NCBI GenBank assembly: GCA_964568525.1
Contig: CAZMPM010000004.1
Coordinates: forward strand, 1 to 64,000
From: CAYZPB01 sp964568525
Lineage (GTDB): Bacteria > Bacillota > Bacilli > Tepidibacillales > Tepidibacillaceae
Direction: 5' to 3'
Length of the DNA: 64,000 nucleotides
Part shown: piece after piece, positions 8,458 through 17,708 of the stretch
Layout of the letters: the number at the start of each line of letters is the position of its first letter
Numbering within the stretch: the first letter of the stretch is position 1
The notes under the pieces: generated by a model
Told to the model about the DNA's origin: nothing
Seen by the model: the letters and a program-made list of their open reading frames with translations, nothing else
The model's database searches: none
Translations under genes and position numbers: made by a program

Positions 8458-8955
8458 ATGCAAATTGATCCAAACACTCTTGATTTACAAGAGAAAGTTG
8501 TTCATATCAACCGTGTAGCGAAAGTTGTTAAAGGCGGAAGGCGCTTTAGCTTCAGTGCGTTAGTGGTTGTTGGTGATAAAAATGGGTATGTAGGAGCAGG
8601 ACTTGGTAAGGCTTCTGAGGTTCCTGATGCAATAAGAAAAGCTGTTGAAGATGCTAAAAAGAATCTAATTCATGTACCAATTGTAGGAACAACAATTCCA
8701 CATCAGATCAACGGGATAGCTGGTGCAGGCAATGTTTTTCTTAAACCGGCATCTGAAGGTACTGGCGTTATCGCTGGCGGACCGGTGCGTGCTGTTCTTG
8801 AATTAGCAGGGATTGAAGACATTCTAACTAAATCTTTAGGTTCTTCAAATGCGATGAGCATGGTTAATGCTACGATTAACGGTTTAGTAAATCTTAAACG
8901 CGCAGAAGAGGTAGCTAAGCTCCGCGGAAAAACTGTTGAAGAGCTTTTAGGATAG
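8458..8955 (+). CDS. rpsE: 30S ribosomal protein S5
   Basis: 165 residues with the N-terminal dsRNA-binding fold (VVKGGRRFSFSALVVVGDKN) and C-terminal domain. S5 is involved in translational accuracy. Normal length. Confidence 0.99.
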   Translation: MQIDPNTLDLQEKVVHINRVAKVVKGGRRFSFSALVVVGDKNGYVGAGLGKASEVPDAIRKAVEDAKKNLIHVPIVGTTIPHQINGIAGAGNVFLKPASEGTGVIAGGPVRAVLELAGIEDILTKSLGSSNAMSMVNATINGLVNLKRAEEVAKLRGKTVEELLG

Positions 8956-8966
8956 GAGGAAGTATC

Positions 8967-9161
8967 ATGGCAAAAGCTAAACAAATTGAAATAACTTTAA
9001 AGCACAGCACAATTGGACGTCCTGAAAATCAGAAGGTTATCGTTAAAACTTTAGGGCTGCGCAAATTAAATCAAACTGTGATTCATGATGATAATCCGGC
9101 AATTCGTGGAATGGCTGAAAAAGTGAGTCATTTAGTTGAGGTAAAAGAGCTTAATAAATAA
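8967..9161 (+). CDS. rpmD: 50S ribosomal protein L30
   Basis: 64 residues with the L30 signature (IGRPENQKVIVKTLGLRKLN). Starts 11 nt after rpsE, with GGAGG in between. Small 50S surface protein. Confidence 0.97.
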   Translation: MAKAKQIEITLKHSTIGRPENQKVIVKTLGLRKLNQTVIHDDNPAIRGMAEKVSHLVEVKELNK

Positions 9162-9190
9162 ATTAAGAGTAAGACTAGGGAGGTGTACTT

Positions 9191-9631
9191 ATGAAGCTAC
9201 ATGAATTGAAACCTGCTGAGGGTTCACGTCATAAAAAGAAACGCGTTGGCCGCGGGATGGCATCTGGACATGGCAAGACTTCTGGCCGTGGGCATGATGG
9301 ACAGAATTCTCGTTCTGGCGGTGGTGTTAGACTTGGCTTCGAGGGTGGTCAGAACCCTTTAGCACGTCGCTTACCTAAGCGTGGTTTTACAAATCCGACT
9401 CGTAAAGAGTACGCAATTATAAACCTGGATGTTTTAAATAACTTTGAAAAGGGTACAGTTGTTACACCTGAGTTATTAAAAGAAAAAGGTTACGTTAAAC
9501 AGGTAAAAGACGGAGTTAAAGTGTTAGGCAATAAAGAGGTTAATGTTGCTCTAACAGTAAAGGCAAATAAATTTTCACAAACTGCCGTTAGTAAAATAGC
9601 TGCTGCGGGCGGCAGGACTGAGGTGATCTAA
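9191..9631 (+). CDS. rplO: 50S ribosomal protein L15
   Basis: 146 residues; glycine/arginine-rich N-terminal extension (KRVGRGMASGHGKTSGRGHD) and C-terminal globular domain. Its TAA overlaps the secY ATG by one base (9631), implying coupling. Confidence 0.98.
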   Translation: MKLHELKPAEGSRHKKKRVGRGMASGHGKTSGRGHDGQNSRSGGGVRLGFEGGQNPLARRLPKRGFTNPTRKEYAIINLDVLNNFEKGTVVTPELLKEKGYVKQVKDGVKVLGNKEVNVALTVKANKFSQTAVSKIAAAGGRTEVI

Positions 9632-10923
9632 TGTTTAAAACGCTTTCCGATATTTATAAAGTAAAAGACTTGAGAAATAAGATCCTCTTTACACTGTTAA
9701 TGTTGGTTGTGTTTAGGATTGGTAGTTTTATACCGGTTCCAAATATCAATAGCAGCGTTTTAGCAGATTTATCACAAAGAGATTTTCTCGGACTACTTAA
9801 TACTTTCTCAGGTGGAGCGTTAGGAAACTTTTCCATCTTTGCAATGGGTATTATGCCATACATCACAGCGTCCATTATAATGAACCTGTTGGCTATGGAC
9901 GTAGTTCCGTTATTTACTAGATGGGCACGCGAAGGTGCTGATGGTCGACGTAAAATGTCACAAGTGACACGTTACTTAACGATTGTATTAGGTTTCATTC
10001 AAGCGATTGGCTTTTCAATCAGCTTTAATAGAATGTATCCAGGGCTTGTTATTGAACCTGGATTTTCAACGTATGCAATTATTACAATCGTTCTGACTGC
10101 AGGTACTGCGTTTCTAATGTGGCTTGGCGAGCAGATTACCGAAAAAGGCATTGGTAATGGTATTTCTATTATCATCTTCGCCGGTATCGTTGCTGGATTT
10201 CCTGACCAAGTTCGTGCGATTTTTACAAGTGAATTTGCTGGCGGTACTGAAGCAATTTTCATTTCTATTATTAAAGCAATCGTCCTAATTGTTGTAATCA
10301 TTGCGATTGTTGCTGGTGTAATTTTCGTAACACAAGGTGTAAGAAGAATCCCTGTTAACTATGCGAAAAGAGTAGTAGGTCGTAAAATGTATGGTGGACA
10401 ATCAACTTACATTCCATTAAAAGTTAACTCAGCTGGTGTTATTCCAGTTATCTTTGCAATCGCACTACTAATGTTCCCACCAACGATAGCACAATTCTGG
10501 CAAGGGAGATTAGTCGCTGATTGGATAATTGCGAATTTCACTTATAATGCTCCATTTGGTGCAATTTTCTATGTATTGATGATTATCGCTTTCACATATT
10601 TCTACACATATGTACAAGTTAATCCAGAAAATTTATCTGAGAATATGAAAAAAAATGGTGGATTTATTCCTGGAATTAGACCGGGACAAGCAACAACCAA
10701 ATATATCTCAAAAGTTCTAAATCGTATTACATTAACAGGTGCAGTTTTCTTAGCGGCGGTAGCAATTTTGCCGGTAGCCTTTACCGCATTTACGGATTTA
10801 CCAACATCAGTTAAGATTGGTGGTACATCGTTACTGATTGTTGTTGGGGTTGCACTTGATACAATGAAACAAGTAGAATCTCAATTAATGAGCCGTCATT
10901 ATGATGGGTTTATTAAGAAGTAG
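9631..10923 (+). CDS. secY: Preprotein translocase subunit SecY
   Basis: 430 residues with ten predicted membrane helices; the core of the Sec channel. Family segments include FSGGALGNFSIFAMGIMPYI, the plug region, and NPENLSENMKKNGGFIPGIR before the last helices. Start overlaps rplO; the spc-operon position is canonical. Confidence 0.99.
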   Translation: MFKTLSDIYKVKDLRNKILFTLLMLVVFRIGSFIPVPNINSSVLADLSQRDFLGLLNTFSGGALGNFSIFAMGIMPYITASIIMNLLAMDVVPLFTRWAREGADGRRKMSQVTRYLTIVLGFIQAIGFSISFNRMYPGLVIEPGFSTYAIITIVLTAGTAFLMWLGEQITEKGIGNGISIIIFAGIVAGFPDQVRAIFTSEFAGGTEAIFISIIKAIVLIVVIIAIVAGVIFVTQGVRRIPVNYAKRVVGRKMYGGQSTYIPLKVNSAGVIPVIFAIALLMFPPTIAQFWQGRLVADWIIANFTYNAPFGAIFYVLMIIAFTYFYTYVQVNPENLSENMKKNGGFIPGIRPGQATTKYISKVLNRITLTGAVFLAAVAILPVAFTAFTDLPTSVKIGGTSLLIVVGVALDTMKQVESQLMSRHYDGFIKK

Positions 10924-10965
10924 ATCTATAAGTTTACAGCGATTTAATTGTATGGAGGTTTAGTA

Positions 10966-11622
10966 ATGAATATAATACTAATGGGACTGCCAGGAGCTGG
11001 TAAAGGAACACAAGCTGAAAAGATTGTTGAGGAATTTCATATTCCGCATATTTCTACTGGCGATATGTTTAGAAATGCATTAAAAGAAGGAACAACGATG
11101 GGTTTGAAGGCGAAGGAATACATGGACAAAGGGCTACTGATTCCAGATGAGGTTGTGGTGGGACTTGTTGAGGAGCGCTTGAGCGAAGCGGACACGAAAC
11201 CAGGATTTTTGTTAGATGGATTTCCGCGGACTATCGGGCAGGCAGTTGCTCTGGATAAGTTGTTAGCAGAACTTAAGAAGGAACTTTGTTTTGTAATCAA
11301 TATTGATGTTGATAAAGATTCGCTCGTTGCACGTTTGACGGGCAGACGTATTTGCAGAGACTGTAGTGCTTCTTATCATATGTTATATAAGCCACCAACT
11401 GTTGAGGGAATATGCGACAAATGCGGTGGAGAATTATATCAACGTGATGATGATACTGTGGAAACTGTAACTACAAGATTAGATGTCAATATTAAACAGA
11501 CAGAGCCACTATTGAGCTACTATGAAGCTAAAGGCATTTTAAGGAATGTTGATGGCAATCAAGAGATCGATGCTGTGTTTGCTGACATTAATAAAATCTT
11601 AAGTTCTAATAAGTGTAATTAA
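10966..11622 (+). CDS. adk: Adenylate kinase, zinc-LID form
   Basis: 218 residues from the ATG at 10966, which follows TGGAGGT; the frame is open to 10948 but that would pass through the ribosome-binding site. P-loop GLPGAGKGT; LID domain carries four cysteines (CRDC and CDKC), the structural zinc site common in Gram-positives. Interconverts AMP + ATP and 2 ADP. Confidence 0.98.
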   Translation: MNIILMGLPGAGKGTQAEKIVEEFHIPHISTGDMFRNALKEGTTMGLKAKEYMDKGLLIPDEVVVGLVEERLSEADTKPGFLLDGFPRTIGQAVALDKLLAELKKELCFVINIDVDKDSLVARLTGRRICRDCSASYHMLYKPPTVEGICDKCGGELYQRDDDTVETVTTRLDVNIKQTEPLLSYYEAKGILRNVDGNQEIDAVFADINKILSSNKCN

Positions 11623-11624
11623 TT

Positions 11625-12371
11625 ATGATTATTTGTAAGACTGAGCATGAAATCTCGTTAATGCGTGCTGCAGGCAAAATTGTTGCTGAAACTCATCAGT
11701 TGCTTGCGAAGGCGATAAAGCCTGGAATAACCACGCACGAACTTGATCAACTTGCAGAAGCATATATTAAAAAACAGAATGCATTTCCTTCTTTTCTCGG
11801 GTACGGTGGTTTTCCAGCGAGTATCTGCGCCTCAGTTAATGAGGAGTTGGTTCATGGAATTCCAAGTGAACGAGTTCTTAAAGAAGGCGACATTATTAGC
11901 ATCGATATAGGCGCAGAATATATGGGCTTCCACGCAGACTCTGCATGGACCTATCCAGTAGGCGAGATATCAGAGAATGCTAAAGAACTACTAAGGGTAA
12001 CAGAGGAATCTTTGTATAAGGGCTTAGCTGAAGCGATGCCAGATAACCGGCTATCAGATATATCACACGCAATTGGCGAGTATATTGTTCAGAATAATTA
12101 CTCAGTTGTACGTGAATACGTTGGGCATGGAATTGGTGAAAAACTTCATGAAGATCCCCATATCCCAAACTATGGACCTCCACATCGAGGACCGCGACTT
12201 AAAGTAGGTATGGCCTTAGCTATTGAACCGATGGTAATCGAAGGTGAAAGATACGTCCGTGTTTTAGATGATGATTGGACAGTCGTTTCTCTAGATAAAT
12301 CATTATGTGCACATTACGAGCATACAATAGTAATTACAAATAATGGTTATGAAATTATGACCAAACTATAG
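11625..12371 (+). CDS. map: Methionine aminopeptidase type I
   Basis: 248 residues with the metal-binding pita-bread fold (IDIGAEYMGFHADSAWT; GHGIGEKLHEDPHIPNYG; AIEPMVIEG). Removes the initiator methionine. The ATG begins 2 nt after the adk stop without a visible Shine-Dalgarno, so translation is probably coupled to adk. Confidence 0.98.
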   Translation: MIICKTEHEISLMRAAGKIVAETHQLLAKAIKPGITTHELDQLAEAYIKKQNAFPSFLGYGGFPASICASVNEELVHGIPSERVLKEGDIISIDIGAEYMGFHADSAWTYPVGEISENAKELLRVTEESLYKGLAEAMPDNRLSDISHAIGEYIVQNNYSVVREYVGHGIGEKLHEDPHIPNYGPPHRGPRLKVGMALAIEPMVIEGERYVRVLDDDWTVVSLDKSLCAHYEHTIVITNNGYEIMTKL

Positions 12372-12379
12372 GTGATGAA

Positions 12380-12703
12380 ATGAGTGAGTCTGGTTCGAGT
12401 TATAAAGTTGGCGAAATAGTACAAGTAATACAAGGCCGCGATACCGGTAAGTATGCTGTCATTTTAGAGATTATTAATGAGCGTTACGTGAGAATTATTG
12501 ATGGGGATCGTCGCAAGTACGATAATCCTAAGAAAAAGAATGTAATTCACATCCGCTCAACTGGAGTAATTTCTAAAGAGGTTATTACAAGCTTGGTGGA
12601 GGAAAAACGAGTTTCCAATGCTAAAGTGCGTTACGTGCTTCAAGAGTTCGTAAACGGATTAGCAGTATTGGAAGAGGAGAAAGGGGAGTCTGTAGATGAG
12701 TAA
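12380..12703 (+). CDS. KOW-domain RNA-binding protein (YbzG/L14e-like)
   Basis: 107 residues; an N-terminal KOW-type segment (YKVGEIVQVIQGRDTGKYAV) followed by a basic region and an acidic tail. Small KOW proteins of this kind lie between map and infA in Bacilli and Clostridia and resemble eukaryotic/archaeal L14e. Role unknown, presumably RNA binding. Its 3' end overlaps infA by 8 nt. Confidence 0.85.
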   Translation: MSESGSSYKVGEIVQVIQGRDTGKYAVILEIINERYVRIIDGDRRKYDNPKKKNVIHIRSTGVISKEVITSLVEEKRVSNAKVRYVLQEFVNGLAVLEEEKGESVDE

Positions 12704-12914
12704 GGAAGAAGCAATTGAGGTTGAAGGAACAGTAATTGAACCTTTACCAAATGCAATGTTTAAAGTAGAATTAGAAAATGGTCATGAGATTTTAGCTCAC
12801 GTTTCAGGCAAAATTAGAATGCATTATATAAGGATTCTACCTGGTGATAAAGTAACAGTTGAACTATCACCATATGACTTAACGCGTGGTAGAATAACGT
12901 ATCGTTATAAATAG
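12696..12914 (+). CDS. infA: Translation initiation factor IF-1
   Basis: 72 residues, the standard length, an OB fold ending LSPYDLTRGRITYRYK. Blocks the A-site during initiation. ATG lies within the end of the preceding KOW gene. Confidence 0.98.
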   Translation: MSKEEAIEVEGTVIEPLPNAMFKVELENGHEILAHVSGKIRMHYIRILPGDKVTVELSPYDLTRGRITYRYK

Positions 12915-12952
12915 ATACTGACAGGCACGTAACACGTAAGGAGGTTATAATC

Positions 12953-13066
12953 ATGAAGGTGAGACCATCAGTCAAACCAATTTGTGAAAAGTGCAAGGTT
13001 ATTAAAAGAAAAGGTAAAGTAATGGTTATTTGTGAAAATCCTAAACACAAACAAAAACAAGGCTAA
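12953..13066 (+). CDS. rpmJ: 50S ribosomal protein L36, zinc-binding form
   Basis: 37 codons (MKVRPSVKPICEKCKVIKRK, then a further Cys and the His of ENPKHKQKQG), with the C-C-C-H zinc ligands. Strong AAGGAGG site. The canonical infA-rpmJ-rpsM order supports the call. Confidence 0.98.
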   Translation: MKVRPSVKPICEKCKVIKRKGKVMVICENPKHKQKQG

Positions 13067-13085
13067 TAAAAGGAGGTGTAATTGA

Positions 13086-13454
13086 ATGGCACGTATTGCA
13101 GGTGTAGACTTACCTCGTGATAAACGAGTGGAGGTTGCGTTAACCTATATTTATGGGATTGGTACATCAACAGCTCAAAAAGTATTGAAAATCGCAGATA
13201 TTGATGTAAATACTAGAGTTAGAGATTTAACAGAGGATGAAGTATCTAGACTAAGGGAAGCAATTGATAAAAATGTTAAGGTTGAGGGAGATCTGCGACG
13301 TGATGTTGCTCTTGATATTAAGCGCCTAGTAGAAATAGGTTCTTATAGAGGAATTCGTCATCGTCGTGGTCTTCCGGTTCGCGGACAAAAAACTAAAACT
13401 AATGCAAGAACAAGAAAAGGTCCGAGAAGAACTGTTGCTAATAAGAAGAAGTAA
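13086..13454 (+). CDS. rpsM: 30S ribosomal protein S13
   Basis: 122 residues, MARIAGVDLPRDKRVEVALT; C-terminal basic tail (GQKTKTNARTRKGPRRTVAN) that contacts tRNA in the P-site. Normal length. Confidence 0.99.
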   Translation: MARIAGVDLPRDKRVEVALTYIYGIGTSTAQKVLKIADIDVNTRVRDLTEDEVSRLREAIDKNVKVEGDLRRDVALDIKRLVEIGSYRGIRHRRGLPVRGQKTKTNARTRKGPRRTVANKKK

Positions 13455-13468
13455 GGAGGGATGACGAA

Positions 13469-13858
13469 ATGGCTAAAAGAACTACAAGAGTTAAAAAGAG
13501 TGCAAGAAAGAATATTGAAAGTGGAGTTGCGCATATTAAGTCCACTTTTAATAATACAATCGTGACAATCACAGACCCGCATGGTAACGTGGTATCTTGG
13601 AGTAGCGCGGGCGCATTAGGATTCAAAGGTTCTAGGAAAAGCACACCATTTGCTGCGCAAATGTCTGCAGAAGCAGCTGCTAAGGCTGCAATGGAACATG
13701 GAATGAAGGGTGTTGACGTAGTAGTTAAAGGGCCGGGTGCAGGTAGAGAAGCGGCTATTCGCTCCTTACAGGCAGCTGGTCTTGAAGTACGAATGATTAA
13801 AGACGTTACACCGATTCCGCACAACGGATGCCGTCCACCAAAAAGACGTCGCGTTTAA
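13469..13858 (+). CDS. rpsK: 30S ribosomal protein S11
   Basis: 129 residues; contains HIKSTFNNTIVTITDPHGNV and ends PHNGCRPPKRRRV, both S11 hallmarks. Platform protein near the mRNA exit. Starts 14 nt after rpsM. Confidence 0.99.
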   Translation: MAKRTTRVKKSARKNIESGVAHIKSTFNNTIVTITDPHGNVVSWSSAGALGFKGSRKSTPFAAQMSAEAAAKAAMEHGMKGVDVVVKGPGAGREAAIRSLQAAGLEVRMIKDVTPIPHNGCRPPKRRRV

Positions 13859-13870
13859 GGAGGGTTTTTA

Positions 13871-14815
13871 ATGATAGAGATAGAAAAGCCAAATATTGAA
13901 TTAGTAGAGATAGCTGATGACTCAACATATGGAAAGATTGTTGTTGAACCATTAGAAAGAGGGTACGGGATTACACTTGGTAACGCACTAAGAAGGATTC
14001 TTTTATCATCACTGCCAGGTGCGGCAGTAACCTCTGTTCAGATAGATGGTGTTTTGCATGAGTTTTCGACAATTCCTGGCGTACTTGAAGATACAGCAGA
14101 GATTGTTCTTAATCTGAAAAAGCTATCACTTAGAATTCACTCTGATGAAGAGAAGATTCTGGAGATTGATACTGTTGGCGGTGGCAAAATCACTGCTGGT
14201 GATATCATTGTTGATAGTGATGTCGATATACTAAATCCTAATCTAGTTATTGCAACTGTTGAGGATGGTGCGAGACTTCACATGCTAATCCGCGTTAGTC
14301 GTGGCCGTGGCTATGTGAAAGCTGAAGAGAACAAAAAAGATGAGCAGATTATCGGTTTAATCCCGATTGATTCTCTTTATACACCAGTGAAACGTGTTAA
14401 TTTTACTGTGGAGGATACTCGTGTTGGGCAGGTAACTGACTTTGACAAACTAACCCTTGAGGTCTGGACAGATGGAAGCATCCATCCAGAGGAAGCGGTT
14501 AGTTTCGGAGCAAAAATCATGACTGAGCACTTGAACCTTTTTGTGGAGTTAACTGAACTAGCGCAGGGAGCAGATATAATGATTGAAAAAGAAGAGAACC
14601 AGAAGGAAAAGGTTCTGGAAATGACAATCGAGGAATTAGATCTTTCTGTTCGTTCCTATAATTGCTTGAAACGTGCTGGAATCAATACAGTTCAAGAACT
14701 AATAACGAAAACAGAAGACGATATGATGAAAGTCCGCAACTTAGGACGTAAATCTTTAGAGGAAGTTCAGAATAAGCTTGATGAGCTAGGCCTGGGGCTT
14801 AGCAAGGGAGATTAA
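13871..14815 (+). CDS. rpoA: DNA-directed RNA polymerase alpha subunit
   Basis: 314 residues: N-terminal assembly domain (GYGITLGNALRRILLSSLPG) and C-terminal domain binding UP elements and activators (LDLSVRSYNCLKRAGINTVQ). Full length, alpha-operon position between rpsK and rplQ. Confidence 0.99.
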   Translation: MIEIEKPNIELVEIADDSTYGKIVVEPLERGYGITLGNALRRILLSSLPGAAVTSVQIDGVLHEFSTIPGVLEDTAEIVLNLKKLSLRIHSDEEKILEIDTVGGGKITAGDIIVDSDVDILNPNLVIATVEDGARLHMLIRVSRGRGYVKAEENKKDEQIIGLIPIDSLYTPVKRVNFTVEDTRVGQVTDFDKLTLEVWTDGSIHPEEAVSFGAKIMTEHLNLFVELTELAQGADIMIEKEENQKEKVLEMTIEELDLSVRSYNCLKRAGINTVQELITKTEDDMMKVRNLGRKSLEEVQNKLDELGLGLSKGD

Positions 14816-14841
14816 GTGCATTTTAAAGGAGGACAAAGGCA

Positions 14842-15207
14842 ATGGCATATAGAAAGCTAAATCGTAATTCTTCAGCTCGCAAAGCTCTCTATCGTGATTT
14901 GGTGACTGACTTGTTCATTTATGAGCGGATTCAGACAACAGAATCAAAAGCTAAAGAGGTGCGCCCAATAGCTGAAAAGCTGATTACGCTTGCTAAACGT
15001 AATGACTTGCATGCAAGACGTCAGGTTGCAGCTTATGTAAGAAGAGAAGTTGCTAATGAAGAAACTGGACAAGATGCAATACAGAAATTATTTTCTGATA
15101 TTGCTCCACGTTATGAGGCACGTCAAGGCGGATATACACGCATTTTGAAATTAGGGCCTCGTCGCGGAGACGCAACAGAAATGGTCTATCTTGAGTTAGT
15201 TGAGTAG
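14842..15207 (+). CDS. rplQ: 50S ribosomal protein L17
   Basis: 121 residues, MAYRKLNRNSSARKALYRDL, ending GPRRGDATEMVYLELVE. Last gene of the ribosomal supercluster before a terminator. Confidence 0.99.
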   Translation: MAYRKLNRNSSARKALYRDLVTDLFIYERIQTTESKAKEVRPIAEKLITLAKRNDLHARRQVAAYVRREVANEETGQDAIQKLFSDIAPRYEARQGGYTRILKLGPRRGDATEMVYLELVE

Positions 15208-15222
15208 GATAAAAGTTTAGTG

Positions 15223-15276
15223 AAAAGGGCGAGGGCGAGGTTCTAATTGAAATCTTAGTCGGAGCCCTTTTTGTTT
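15223..15276 (+). terminator. Terminator after rplQ
   Basis: AAAAGGGC (15223-15230) pairs with GCCCTTTT (15264-15271) around a 33-nt loop and is followed by TTTGTTTTT. It separates the ribosomal genes from the ECF transporter genes. Confidence 0.75.
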
Positions 15277-15310
15277 TTCTGGATGAGAAAATGTACTGTT
15301 TAAGGGAAAG

Positions 15311-16081
15311 GTGGAGCAATTGATCGTGAAGCCATTAGTACAGGTGCGAGAGCTGACATATAAATATCATGGGGCCAATAAAGCGGCAATAGACGGTCTT
15401 AACCTTGATTTGAATTGCGGTGAATGGATTGCACTAATGGGGCGCAATGGCTCTGGTAAAACGACATTTGCGCGCCTCCTGACGGGTTTAATAGAGCCGG
15501 ATAAGGGCACGATTACAAGCTCTGCCAATGTTAAGCGAATTGGTATGGTTTTGCAGAATCCGGAGAACCAGATTATTGGTAGTACTGTGCTGGCGGATGT
15601 GGCTTTTGGCCTGGAAAACAGTGCGGTAGAGCCAGAAGCAATGATGAGACGAGCGATACAAGCACTTGAGACAGTGGGACTGTATGAAAAGCGAGACCTC
15701 GATCCGCATAACCTTTCTGGCGGCGAGAAACAAAAGTTAACAATTGCTGGCGAGTTGGTGATGGAGCCCCATTTGTTGATTCTGGATGAAGCGATGGCGA
15801 TGCTCGATCCAAAGATGCGCAGTGAACTGCTGGTATTGTATCGGGATCTGGTTAGAGAGAAGCAGATTACAATTCTAATGATTAGTAATCAATTGGCAGA
15901 TGTGCTGTTGGCAGATCGTTTGTTGTTGGTAGATAAAGGACAACTTGTTTATGACGGTAAGCCGTTAGATATTCTTAATGAAAAGCTTAGTGAAGAACTA
16001 CTATTAGAGCTGCCGGATAGTATTGGTTTTGTGCAGTTGCTTGTGAAAAATGGCTTTGCTGATGCTGGTGAGTTGCTATGA
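15311..16081 (+). CDS. ecfA1: ECF transporter ATPase, first subunit
   Basis: Up to 256 residues; Walker A (GRNGSGKTT), Q-loop, ABC signature (LSGGEKQ) and Walker B (LLILDEA). Energises the shared ECF module that drives uptake of vitamins and metals with various S-components. The start is uncertain: GTG 15311 (longest), TTG 15320 or GTG 15326, the last best spaced from AGGTGG. Overlaps ecfA2 by 4 nt. No S-component lies next to it, typical of group II ECF modules. Confidence 0.95.
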   Translation: MEQLIVKPLVQVRELTYKYHGANKAAIDGLNLDLNCGEWIALMGRNGSGKTTFARLLTGLIEPDKGTITSSANVKRIGMVLQNPENQIIGSTVLADVAFGLENSAVEPEAMMRRAIQALETVGLYEKRDLDPHNLSGGEKQKLTIAGELVMEPHLLILDEAMAMLDPKMRSELLVLYRDLVREKQITILMISNQLADVLLADRLLLVDKGQLVYDGKPLDILNEKLSEELLLELPDSIGFVQLLVKNGFADAGELL

Positions 16082-16884
16082 GTATTAAGATAAGAGATTT
16101 AAATTATACATATATGAGAGGGACTCCCTACGAATGGCAAGCAATTAGAGGCGTTTCGGTTGAGATTGCTGCGGGGACGATAACTGGAGTTGTCGGAAAT
16201 ACTGGTGCGGGTAAATCGACGCTGTTGAAGCTGATAGCGGGGTTGCTGGTTGCGGATTCGAGTGAAGCTGTGGAGGCGCAGGGACTAGTAGGTGTGGCAT
16301 TTCAGTTTCCGGAGCAGCAGCTTTTTGCTCCGACGGTGGCGGAGGATATTCTCTATGGAGCGGACAATTACAGTGTGCCGCGGAAAGAAGCTGTTGAGCG
16401 GATGTCGCAGTTGCTTGAGGCGTTTGGGTTGCCGATAGAGCAATATGGAGAGCTATCGCCTTTTGCGCTGAGTGGTGGGGAGCAGCGGAAGGTGGCGCTG
16501 GCTGGAATATTGATTTATGAGCCAGAGATAATTCTGTTGGATGAGCCTTTTGCGGGTTTAGATATGACAGCCGTGAGGGAGTTAACGAAGATTATCAAAG
16601 AGTTGCAAACGGCAGGTAAAACGGTGATTATTGTTAGTCACAGCATGGACAGGTTGGCTGGGCTTGCGGACAGAATTTTGATTATGAATGATGGACAGGT
16701 TGTTGCTGACGCTACGCCTGAGGCGATTTTTGCGCAGCCGGAACTATTAGTTCGTAATAATCTGGAAGTCCCCATACTAACAAAATTGATTCAGACCGCC
16801 AACATAAGGTATGGGTTAACGATACCGCTTAATTTGTATGAATTGGCGGAGATTGAAGAATATTTGCAGGGGAGTATAGAATGA
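16078..16884 (+). CDS. ecfA2: ECF transporter ATPase, second subunit
   Basis: 268 residues with Walker A (GNTGAGKST), signature LSGGEQRK and Walker B IILLDEPFAGLD. Forms the ATPase heterodimer with EcfA1. ATGA overlaps at both ends (16078-16081, 16881-16884) tie it to ecfA1 and ecfT. Confidence 0.96.
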   Translation: MSIKIRDLNYTYMRGTPYEWQAIRGVSVEIAAGTITGVVGNTGAGKSTLLKLIAGLLVADSSEAVEAQGLVGVAFQFPEQQLFAPTVAEDILYGADNYSVPRKEAVERMSQLLEAFGLPIEQYGELSPFALSGGEQRKVALAGILIYEPEIILLDEPFAGLDMTAVRELTKIIKELQTAGKTVIIVSHSMDRLAGLADRILIMNDGQVVADATPEAIFAQPELLVRNNLEVPILTKLIQTANIRYGLTIPLNLYELAEIEEYLQGSIE

Positions 16885-17681
16885 GCGTAGCAAGTAATAT
16901 TTTATTAGGCAAATATATTGCAGGTAGTTCGCCTCTTCACCGCTTGGATGCACGAGCAAAGCTATTGCTGTTAATCGTTTATCTGATAGCGTTGTTTGTT
17001 GTTGATACGTGGGGTGGTCTCTTGTTGTTTACGTTGCTTCTCGCGGTAGCGATTGCCAGCTCGCGAATTAATATTAAGTTTTTACTGCGTGGGGTGGTGC
17101 CGGTGTTGTGGCTGATTATCGCTGTTGCACTCTTCCACATCTTCTTTACAAAAGGCGGCGAGCAAATATTTGTTTTTGGTATTGCAACGATTGAGAGCAA
17201 CGGATTAGTTCAGGCGGGGATTACGTCGCTTAGGCTATTTTTGTTGGTGATGGCAGCCAGTCTGTTCACATTAACCACGCCAATTATGAGTGCGGCAATG
17301 GCGATTGAGAAGTTGTTGAGTCCGCTAAGCTACATCAAAGTGCCGACGGCAGAGATTGGTCTGATGCTGGCGTTATCGTTTCGTTTTATACCGATTTTGC
17401 TGGAGGAGAGCGAGCGTCTTACGATGGCACAGAAAGCACGCGGGCGCGAGATTGCGGTAAAAGGTCGACTAGAGCGGACAAAAGATTTGCTCGCGTTAAT
17501 TATACCAATTCTAGTGAACACGTTTAAGCGAGCCGACAATATCGCGATTGCGATGGAACTACGCGGCTACAAACCGGGTGCGGTGCGGACGAGCTTGTAT
17601 CGGATGGAGATTAGCCGGCGGGAAGTTGTTTTTACAACGCTAGTAATGATTAGCATAATTACGATTGCAATTTTATTATAG
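16881..17681 (+). CDS. ecfT: ECF transporter transmembrane subunit
   Basis: 266 residues with 5-6 hydrophobic segments and the two Ala/Glu-Arg-Gly coupling motifs (QKARGREIA; MELRGYKPG) that bind the ATPases. Completes the ecfA1A2T module, in its standard Bacilli position before truA. Confidence 0.96.
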   Translation: MSVASNILLGKYIAGSSPLHRLDARAKLLLLIVYLIALFVVDTWGGLLLFTLLLAVAIASSRINIKFLLRGVVPVLWLIIAVALFHIFFTKGGEQIFVFGIATIESNGLVQAGITSLRLFLLVMAASLFTLTTPIMSAAMAIEKLLSPLSYIKVPTAEIGLMLALSFRFIPILLEESERLTMAQKARGREIAVKGRLERTKDLLALIIPILVNTFKRADNIAIAMELRGYKPGAVRTSLYRMEISRREVVFTTLVMISIITIAILL

Positions 17682-17708
17682 AGTGATTAGCAAGAAGGGG
17701 GATGCTGT